DNA of 64,000 bases from an uncultured Clostridia bacterium (GTDB lineage: Bacteria > Bacillota > Clostridia > Christensenellales > Borkfalkiaceae). A model generated the notes under the pieces. The model did no database searches and was not told the origin of the DNA. It saw nothing but the letters and a program-made list of their open reading frames with translations. The DNA lies in assembly GCA_947630705.1 (NCBI GenBank), contig CANRIK010000003.1:1-64000 (forward strand), read 5' to 3'. The position numbers and the translations under genes are program-made. Below, in pieces: positions 58,482 through 64,000 of the stretch. Within the stretch, counting starts at the first letter, position 1, and each line of letters starts with the position of its first letter.

Positions 58482-60080
58482 TCAATATATATCCGGAAGG
58501 TCGTTTAAAAAGAGTACGGCGTCCCCCGTCTTTATCGTTTGCTTTAATATCTCCTCGGCGGCGGAGAGCGTGGGCGCTGTATACAGTACGGCGATATCGC
58601 CTCCGTTTTCCGTATAGCCCTTGCGGACGGGAGTTATGAGCGTGTCGCCCACAAGGATTACCGCGTCGAGCCCCACGAGTTCTTTGCCGAGAGCATAATT
58701 TTCGCTCTCTTCGAGTATTCCGAGTTCGACGAGCCCGGGCGTCACGCAAATCTTTGCGCCGCCGAAAGAGCGAAGCACTTTCAATGCCGCCGCCGCTCCG
58801 CGGACGTTGGAATTATAGCCGTCGTCAATTATATTCACGCCGTTACTGCGAATGAGTTGCAGTCTGTGCTCAACAAATTCGAGCTCTTCCGCAGCGGATA
58901 CTATATCGTCCGCGCTCACGCCCAAAATATAGGCAAGACGCGCCGCAAGCGCGATGTTCGATGCCGAATGTTCGCCCAAGAGCCGCGTCTTTATCACTCT
59001 TTTCTCGCCGCCCAAATCGAGGGTGAACGCCGTGCCGTCGCAAGTCGAATCTATTTCGAAAGCTCCGTCGCCCTTGATTTTCCGACAGGGATAATCGGCG
59101 AAAAGGCCGTAACAATCGGGGGCTATCACGGCGCATTCCTTGGTTGCCGACAGAATTTCCCCCTTTGCGGAAACTATGTTCTCAACCGAGCCGAAACTTT
59201 CGAGATGCTGCGGACATATGCCCGTTATAACCGAATAGTCGGGCGGACAGAATTCGCAGAGCTCCGCTATGTCGCCGAGGCGACGGGCGCCCATTTCGGC
59301 TATGAGTATATCGTAATTTTCAAGGTCGTTGGAATTGACGGTAAGCGCAAGGCCCATCGGCGTGTTGTGCGAACGGGGAGTTGCCAGAACGCGGTATTTC
59401 TTGGAGAGCATATCGGTCAGAATACGCTTTACGCTGGTCTTTGCATAACTTCCGGTCACTCCGATAACTTTCAGTCCGGACTCCGCCAACTTCTTTTTCG
59501 CCGCGCGGACGAAGGACTTGTTGTGAGGCACTTCGTAAATTGCGCAGACGAGGTTCGACAGGGCAATTACGGGCGCGGACAAGAGGGGCAGAAGGGACAG
59601 AGGAAGATATCTCAACAGCGTGAATATCTCGTTCGAAAGGAGCTCGTCGGCAAAGTTCAAAAGCGTTACGAATATATACGAAATCACCGCCGTCATGAAG
59701 AAAGATACCGCGTACAGTCTCTTTAAACGAGGCGTGAACGAAACGGGCGAACGCAGAGCTATTTTTTTGTCCGCTATGACGTACAGCACGAAGAAAAGGA
59801 TATATGCGGAGAGCGCGGCGACAGCCGCCCAGCTCTTTGCAAACGAAAAGCAGAGAGCTATGACGGAGTAAGAAAGGGCGCAGAGCATGAAGAGCAGTAT
59901 CTCGCGCGCAAACGCCTGATTGTTCTTTTTGCCCAACCAGCAAAAGAGCTTTTTATTGCGATAGCCCGAGATCTGCAAAATGCCTAAAAGTTTTACGTAG
60001 GTCGCGGAAAGCGCCACTGAAAAAAGCACCGCCGCAACTACACATTCTATTGTCTTTGGTACAGAAATGAATATGCCCAT
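58482..60080 (-). CDS. Membrane-fused MurF-like Mur ligase
   Basis: The 532-residue protein lacks the usual MurF N-terminal substrate domain. Residues 1-190 instead form about five or six transmembrane helices (ECVVAAVLFSVALSATYV; LFMLCALSYSVIALCFSF; LLPLLSAPVIALSNLVCAI). From about 205 it has the Mur ligase ATPase core VIGVTGSYAKTSVKRIL and SHNTPMGLALTVNSN, then ILIAEMGARRLGDI, and the C-terminal domain with IIDDGYNSNVRGAAAAL. It probably adds D-Ala-D-Ala to the UDP-MurNAc-tripeptide or a lipid-linked form at the membrane. Its neighbour ddl supports this. Start and hydrolase stop coincide at 60080. Confidence 0.85.
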   Translation of the reverse strand: MGIFISVPKTIECVVAAVLFSVALSATYVKLLGILQISGYRNKKLFCWLGKKNNQAFAREILLFMLCALSYSVIALCFSFAKSWAAVAALSAYILFFVLYVIADKKIALRSPVSFTPRLKRLYAVSFFMTAVISYIFVTLLNFADELLSNEIFTLLRYLPLSLLPLLSAPVIALSNLVCAIYEVPHNKSFVRAAKKKLAESGLKVIGVTGSYAKTSVKRILTDMLSKKYRVLATPRSHNTPMGLALTVNSNDLENYDILIAEMGARRLGDIAELCEFCPPDYSVITGICPQHLESFGSVENIVSAKGEILSATKECAVIAPDCYGLFADYPCRKIKGDGAFEIDSTCDGTAFTLDLGGEKRVIKTRLLGEHSASNIALAARLAYILGVSADDIVSAAEELEFVEHRLQLIRSNGVNIIDDGYNSNVRGAAAALKVLRSFGGAKICVTPGLVELGILEESENYALGKELVGLDAVILVGDTLITPVRKGYTENGGDIAVLYTAPTLSAAEEILKQTIKTGDAVLFLNDLPDIY

Positions 60081-60802
60081 TATTTCTCCGTAAGAAATTT
60101 ATATATTTTATCGTTGAAAATATCCGGATGTTCCGAGAAACAGAAGTGTCCTCCCTCCGTCAACTCGAACCGACTGCCGGCAATCAATTTACCGAACGTC
60201 GCGCCCTCCTCGTCGGGAGGCGTCACCGAATCGCTTTCGCCGTAAATAAGATACGTTCTGCATTTTATCTTCGAAGCGCACTCCGATAAATCTTCGTTTA
60301 CGATTTTTTTGTAGCTCTCGCGCATAACAGGCGGCAATGACCGATACTCCGGACTGCCGAAGTGTTTTTCCGCAAATCGCGGAAAAAATTTTTTTACCCG
60401 TCTGTATGCGCGGACTTTCCGAATATAGCCGTCCGAACGCGGTTTCACTATTCCGGCTCCACCCGTAATTATCAGACTTTCGGCAATCTGCGGCTCCATG
60501 TTCAGCGCCTTAAACGCCACTCTCGCTCCAAAGGAATGACAGAGAATATGCGTTTTGGTTATTCGCTGTTTTTTGAGAAATTTCAAGAGCCATACGGCGT
60601 AGTCGCCGACCGCCCAGCTCTCTTCGAGAGGCGCGCTTGCGCCGAACCCCGGCAAATCGGGGGCTATGACCTCAAAATGCTCCGACAGAAATTTTATCTG
60701 ATAATAAAAGCTCTCCTTTTTGGAGAGGTATCCGTGCAGAAGCGTAATCGGCTCTCCGGAGCCGCAGCGTATGCACGAAACGTATTTCCCGTCGATTAAA
60801 AT
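60080..60802 (-). CDS. Alpha/beta hydrolase with ATT start codon
   Basis: This 240-residue serine hydrolase has an oxyanion region in LLHGYLSKKESFYY, DLPGFGASAP, the nucleophile elbow HILCHSFGARVAF (about 108), catalytic Asp in YLIYGESDSVTPP (about 198) and His in LTEGGHFCFSEHP (about 226). No ATG, GTG or usable TTG lies in frame before the HG motif. The frame begins directly after the rimI stop with ATT at 60802, six bases after GGAG, and reads ILIDGKYVSCIRCGSGEP, which is a typical family N-terminus. The later TTG at 60655 would cut off the oxyanion loop. Substrate unknown. Confidence 0.8.
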   Translation of the reverse strand: MLIDGKYVSCIRCGSGEPITLLHGYLSKKESFYYQIKFLSEHFEVIAPDLPGFGASAPLEESWAVGDYAVWLLKFLKKQRITKTHILCHSFGARVAFKALNMEPQIAESLIITGGAGIVKPRSDGYIRKVRAYRRVKKFFPRFAEKHFGSPEYRSLPPVMRESYKKIVNEDLSECASKIKCRTYLIYGESDSVTPPDEEGATFGKLIAGSRFELTEGGHFCFSEHPDIFNDKIYKFLTEK

Positions 60803-61237
60803 TCAAAGCTCCTTCGTCATAACCAGACAGTCTTCGCCGTCGGGATAGTAGCGCGCACGCGTATACGTTCCCTTAAACCCGTGTTTGAGATACAGGAGCA
60901 TGGCGGCGGCATTGGAGACGCGCACCTCCAAAAAGACGTTCTTCGCGCCGCGCGCTCTCGCCACGGAGAGCAGTTCTTCGAGCAGAGCTCCGCCCACTCC
61001 GCTGCGCCTGTACGCTTCGGTCACGGCAATATTGGCGATGTCGGCCGCGTCGTAAGCTACGGTTATTCCTCCGTAGCCGATGACTTCGCCGCCCTCCTCC
61101 GCCGCAACGCCGGAAAACGTTTCGCTCTCGAAGCTGGACGCAAGCATCCTGAATGACCACGCTTCGGTGGTGAAACATTCCTTTTCAAGCTCCGAAATGG
61201 GCAGAATATCTTCGTACTTCCACGGTCTTATTGTCAT
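60803..61237 (-). CDS. rimI: Ribosomal protein S18-alanine N-acetyltransferase
   Basis: This GNAT acetyltransferase of 144 residues is by family an N-alpha-acetylase for S18. Acetyl-CoA is bound by VTEAYRRSGVGGALLEELL (about 75-93). ARGAKNVFLEVRVSNAAAMLLY and KHGFKGTYTRARYYPDG are the RimI-specific later motifs. The ATG at 61237 overlaps the tsaB stop by four bases. The order tsaE-tsaB-rimI is conserved in Firmicutes; tsaD is not in the window. Confidence 0.94.
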   Translation of the reverse strand: MTIRPWKYEDILPISELEKECFTTEAWSFRMLASSFESETFSGVAAEEGGEVIGYGGITVAYDAADIANIAVTEAYRRSGVGGALLEELLSVARARGAKNVFLEVRVSNAAAMLLYLKHGFKGTYTRARYYPDGEDCLVMTKEL

Positions 61238-61827
61238 TTTCTGCCCTCCTCCGCCTGCGATTTGCGGACGTAAAGCGCGGATATGTCTCTCGAAAGATTG
61301 CCCTTCGCCATCTCCGCCGCGGCAGGCAGACACTCGTCGGCTTTGAGCCGCGTGTAGTTGTCGAGGGGAAGTTCTTCGAAGCCGTATAAAGGAGCGCCGA
61401 GGGAGCCGACCTCTTCAAGGCTCATATACTCGGGAGACGATTGACATTCGCCGTAGCCTTTAACATAGAAATGGGAATGTGCGGCGTCTATGACAACATA
61501 AAAATTTTCGCTGTTGACATTATATGCCACAAGGTCGAAAGAGGTTAAGCCGAGCAGAGGTTTGTCCGCGCCGAGCGCAAGTCCCTTTGCCGTCGAAATG
61601 CCTATGCGTATGCCCGTAAACGAGCCCGGGCCCGTGACGGCGCAGAAAAAATCGCACTCGCCGCACGACAGGCCAACCTCGTCCATGGCCTTTTCCACTT
61701 CGCCCATAAGCGCCACGGAGTGCTGCATGGAGCAGTCCGGAATATAGCGAACTATTAAATTGTCGCCCTTTTTCGCCGCCACCGTCAGATGACGCGAAGA
61801 GCTGTCCACAGCCAAATAATTACTCAT
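61234..61827 (-). CDS. tsaB: tRNA threonylcarbamoyladenosine biosynthesis protein TsaB
   Basis: This inactive paralogue of TsaD scaffolds the TsaBDE complex for t6A37 formation; 197 residues. The actin-like N-terminus YLAVDSSSRHLTVAA and the signature VTGPGSFTGIRIGISTAKGLA (seen in part) are clear. It overlaps tsaE at its start (61820-61827) and rimI at its end. Confidence 0.95.
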   Translation of the reverse strand: MSNYLAVDSSSRHLTVAAKKGDNLIVRYIPDCSMQHSVALMGEVEKAMDEVGLSCGECDFFCAVTGPGSFTGIRIGISTAKGLALGADKPLLGLTSFDLVAYNVNSENFYVVIDAAHSHFYVKGYGECQSSPEYMSLEEVGSLGAPLYGFEELPLDNYTRLKADECLPAAAEMAKGNLSRDISALYVRKSQAEEGRK

Positions 61828-62224
61828 AAATTATACGTCTTTTGCCGTCCGAAAGCCTTTGTATTTCAACCGTCTTGCAGTTTTCGGGAAGCACGTCGGC
61901 AATATTCTCCGCCCACTCTATTATACACACTCCGTCCGCATAGAAGTAGTCGCACAGACCGAGACCCTCCGCCTGCGCGCCGTTTTTCAAGCGGTAACAG
62001 TCGTAATGATACAGCTTGCCGCCGTAATCGTTCATATAGGCGTATGTCGGGCTCAAAATCTCGTCGTCCACGCCGAGGCCCTTTGCCACGCCCTTGCAGA
62101 ATACCGTTTTCCCGACTCCCATATCGCCCTTTAAAAGCACTATGTCGCCGCGTTTCAAGGTCTTTGCATATTCGAGTCCGATATTTATTGTTGTTTCCGC
62201 GCTTTCCGAAATAAATGCCGCCAT
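61820..62224 (-). CDS. tsaE: tRNA threonylcarbamoyladenosine biosynthesis ATPase TsaE
   Basis: This 134-residue ATPase drives turnover of the TsaBD complex. Walker A is LKGDMGVGKTVFCKGVA (about 32-48), the switch region is ILSPTYAYMNDYGGKLYHYDCYRL (seen in part), and IIEWAENIADVLP follows. The -10 box TATAAT lies only eight bases before the ATG and there is no Shine-Dalgarno site, so the message is probably leaderless. It heads the operon that runs to icd. Confidence 0.95.
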   Translation of the reverse strand: MAAFISESAETTINIGLEYAKTLKRGDIVLLKGDMGVGKTVFCKGVAKGLGVDDEILSPTYAYMNDYGGKLYHYDCYRLKNGAQAEGLGLCDYFYADGVCIIEWAENIADVLPENCKTVEIQRLSDGKRRIIYE

Positions 62225-62232
62225 ACGGGTAT

Positions 62233-62261
62233 ATTATAAACCCTACGGCGGCATTTTGCAA
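62233..62261 (-). promoter_or_regulatory. Promoter of the tsaE operon (leaderless)
   Basis: TTGCAA (62261-62256) and TATAAT (62238-62233) are spaced 17 bp on the - strand. Eight bases separate the -10 box from the tsaE ATG at 62224. Confidence 0.7.
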
Positions 62262-62329
62262 TTATATTGTTATAATTTTATGGGTATTCCGTTTAAATCG
62301 GCCTTACCGAATGACCTTTTATGTTTAAT

Positions 62330-63091
62330 TCAACCCGTTACGAATTTTCTTATAAGGATTATCGCCACGAGCGCGAGCACCGCGGCGACGCCTATTATTA
62401 TCGCGGTAATGTTTATGCGCCTTATGCGAGATTCTCCGCCGTTTTTGGGAGTAACCTTGTCGTTGACCCTGTTTATCAACCTCGAAATATGCTTATATAT
62501 GGGCAACGTTATTATTATCGCGACGAGACAGCGCATTATATTGAAGGGCAAAACCGACACCCAAAGATAATAATTGTAGAAATTATCCGTCGTGCAATCG
62601 GGAAACAGAACGTTCATCATGGCAATCAACGGCTCCCACTTGCCGTGAAAGAAAAAGGAAACGTAAAAGGGCACAAGCACGAGCCAATTTGCGATTATCG
62701 CCACGACGACCGAACTTGCGGTTCCGACCGCCATCCCCACAAGCGCGCCTTTGAAAGTGCGGTGTTTTTTATAAATGAGTCCGGCCGGCGCCACGAGCGC
62801 AATACCTATTATGAGGTCGGCAAAATCCCCGACGAAAGCCGTATCCGACATTTTGAACACGAGTTTTATAAGAATTTTGCAAAATACGATTATCGAGCCG
62901 GCCGAAGGCCCGAGGGCAAAGGCGCCTATGAGCGCCGGAATGTCCGAAAAGTTGAATTCCAAAAAGGACGGAAATGCGTACGGCATCGAAAAATTGAATA
63001 TGTACAGCACTCCGGCCAAAGCCGAAAGCATTGCCATAACAGCAATGCGAGTAGGGCTGAAATAGCCCTTGCGCGCAGAGGTTTGTTCCAT
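62330..63091 (-). CDS. ribU: Riboflavin ECF transporter S component
   Basis: This membrane substrate-binding subunit imports riboflavin together with a shared ECF energy module (not in the window). It has 253 residues with six helices: TRIAVMAMLSALAGVLYIF, LEFNFSDIPALIGAFALGP (the conserved riboflavin-site segment), VGMAVGTASSVVVAIIANW and so on. The C-terminal region adds one more helix at about 228-250. An FMN riboswitch and terminator lie in the leader, which confirms the ligand. Confidence 0.95.
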   Translation of the reverse strand: MEQTSARKGYFSPTRIAVMAMLSALAGVLYIFNFSMPYAFPSFLEFNFSDIPALIGAFALGPSAGSIIVFCKILIKLVFKMSDTAFVGDFADLIIGIALVAPAGLIYKKHRTFKGALVGMAVGTASSVVVAIIANWLVLVPFYVSFFFHGKWEPLIAMMNVLFPDCTTDNFYNYYLWVSVLPFNIMRCLVAIIITLPIYKHISRLINRVNDKVTPKNGGESRIRRINITAIIIGVAAVLALVAIILIRKFVTG

Positions 63092-63243
63092 ACAAAAAAC
63101 TCCTTTTAATATTTTTCAAAGTAATTCTTTGTAAATCCCCGAAAGAAGCGGCTCTGTCGAATATCGCAAATTTCAAAAACAGCAAACGCGAGAGATTTCT
63201 ATTGCGCTCTTTTAAACGTTTGGCTCTTTAAAATTTGCCGACA

Positions 63244-63271
63244 AAAAACAACGCCCCGATTCTTCGGGGCG
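63244..63271 (-). terminator. Riboswitch expression-platform terminator
   Basis: The 8-bp stem CGCCCCGA/TCGGGGCG on the - strand is followed by TTGTTTTTT. It lies between the FMN aptamer and ribU. Confidence 0.88.
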
Positions 63272-63319
63272 GAAAACACTAAAACTCAACACGTATAGGG
63301 TTTTTATATGTGTTTCCGG

Positions 63320-63437
63320 TTCTCTTTTCCTATCCGGACTATACCGTCGGTTCGGGAATTTCACCCGATCGGGCAACGCTTTTTACGGCGCGGCTTCGCA
63401 GACTTTACTGCCGGTGGGGAATTTCACCCCGCCCCAA
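63320..63437 (-). promoter_or_regulatory. FMN riboswitch (RFN element)
   Basis: On the - strand the aptamer reads GGGGCGGGGTGAAATTCCCC, then ACCGGCAGTAAAGTCTGCGA. It continues with GATCGGGTGAAATTCCCGAA and ends CCGACGGTATAGTCCGGAT. These are the conserved blocks of the RFN class in the correct order. FMN binding should favour the terminator at 63244-63271 and shut off ribU. Confidence 0.97.
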
Positions 63438-63459
63438 AGAAAAACCTTGATTTGAATAT

Positions 63460-63488
63460 ATTATACGGCATAGGCCGCGTTATGTCAA
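63460..63488 (-). promoter_or_regulatory. ribU promoter
   Basis: TTGACA (63488-63483) and TATAAT (63465-63460) are spaced 17 bp on the - strand, just upstream of the aptamer. No gene lies between 63092 and 63510. Confidence 0.85.
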
Positions 63489-63510
63489 CGACTTTTAATA
63501 AATTTTACGT

Positions 63511-64000
63511 TTATTCGGTAATGAAAAGAACGCCCAACGTGTTCTTTCCGCAATGCGAGGTGACGACGCAGCCGGCTTTCGTTTCGAGTATCTCGTTGAA
63601 ATCGAAAGTTTCCCTGACCTGCTCGCGCACTTTTTCGACTATTTCCGGCTCACAGTTGGAGTGCGTTATAAAACATCTCGTCTTGTCGTATGCGCGGTAT
63701 TCTTCGGCGAGGTCCTTTATGTACTTTTTAAGGCAGCCGTCGAGTCCTCCCATATACTTCTTTTTGGCATACATCTGCCCGTCCTTCATCGATATAAGAG
63801 GGTGAAGTTTCAAAACTTTTGCGCCTATCAGCGAGGCGAGAGAGCATCTGCCGCCCTTGTGAAGATAGTCGAGAACGTCGGGAACGAAGGAAGTGTTGAG
63901 CTTGGGACGGAGAGCCTCTATCGTTTCCACGATTTCACGCGGTTTTTTGCCCTCGGCGGCGAGGTCGCACGCTTTCAGAACCAACAGTCCCTGTCCCGTC
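63511..64000 (-). CDS. DegV family fatty-acid-binding protein (5' partial)
   Basis: The gene runs off the right edge of the window; about 160 C-terminal residues are present, beginning TGQGLLVLKACDLAAEGK. Family features are FVPDVLDYLHKGGRCSLASL, the segment KLHPLISMKDGQ, and FITHSNCEPE. DegV/FakB proteins hold a fatty acid for phosphorylation by FakA, which is encoded at 37268-38926. Ligand specificity cannot be read from this half. Confidence 0.9.
   Translation of the reverse strand, partial: TGQGLLVLKACDLAAEGKKPREIVETIEALRPKLNTSFVPDVLDYLHKGGRCSLASLIGAKVLKLHPLISMKDGQMYAKKKYMGGLDGCLKKYIKDLAEEYRAYDKTRCFITHSNCEPEIVEKVREQVRETFDFNEILETKAGCVVTSHCGKNTLGVLFITE

Overview
The window looks like a chromosome segment of an anaerobic Firmicute of class Clostridia, probably an uncultured gut lineage near the Christensenellales. 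This rests on synteny and families: a gmk-rpoZ-priA-def-fmt-rsmB-rlmN-rpe-thiN run, a divergent rpmB / asp23-like-fakA-recG block, a four-cysteine ribosomal protein L28, an IscR/NifS/NifU cluster, a YerC-type TrpR protein, an amino-acid ABC operon, a SpoIIQ-like LytM protein and an FMN riboswitch before ribU. No phage, IS, CRISPR array or plasmid backbone was seen. The lineage is an inference; no database was used.

Layout. 1-5.9 kb: end of a YdeI-type gene, a MATE exporter behind an attenuator leader with a possible leader peptide, and a MarR-controlled flavin/flavodoxin operon that carries two deletion scars. 5.9-8.7 kb: an AT-rich accessory patch (XRE repressor with three operators, DUF4352-like lipoprotein, zinc-ribbon and tail-anchored proteins) ending at tRNA-Arg(ACG). 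9-15 kb: a membrane-anchored unknown, xylAB, a CyuA/UPF0597-type cysteine desulfidase and an amidase-domain protein. 15.1-18.9 kb: tRNA-Val(GAC) and tRNA-Ala(CGC), a strongly folded ncRNA gene with its own promoter and terminator (6S-like shape), an AT-rich patch of four unknown genes, and tRNA-Ala(GGC) preceded by a duplicated, truncated copy of its own 5' half. 19-22.2 kb: an unknown protein and an amino-acid ABC operon ending in yerC. 22.2-23 kb: repeat-rich noncoding DNA. 23-30.3 kb: Ca2+-type P-ATPase, a GT28-like glycosyltransferase and the nadA-iscR / nifS-nifU cluster with two matching palindromes. 30.5-34.7 kb: glgB and a neopullulanase-like enzyme. 34.9-52.5 kb: the conserved housekeeping superlocus, with an SGNH esterase, an LRR lipoprotein and an M19 dipeptidase inserted. 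52.6-53.8 kb: SpoIIQ-like pair. 54-54.5 kb: two 30-residue peptide genes sharing a C-terminal motif. 54.5-64 kb: MocR regulator, NADP-isocitrate dehydrogenase, tsaE-tsaB-rimI-hydrolase-membrane MurF-ddl operon, riboswitch-controlled ribU and a partial degV gene.

The best candidate for something undescribed is the tandem peptide pair at 54,175-54,429. Both are exactly 30 residues, both have an ideal Shine-Dalgarno site at the same spacing, both end in VSPL(A/S)YVALNCAR, and the shared codons differ mostly at silent positions. A consensus promoter and five AATGTTA/TAACATT heptamers lie upstream. Other points of note are the ncRNA at 15.4 kb, the MATE leader, the ATT-initiated hydrolase, the predicted Rrf2 regulon, and the absence of stp-prkC-rsgA from the housekeeping locus, where 17-bp tandem repeats sit instead.
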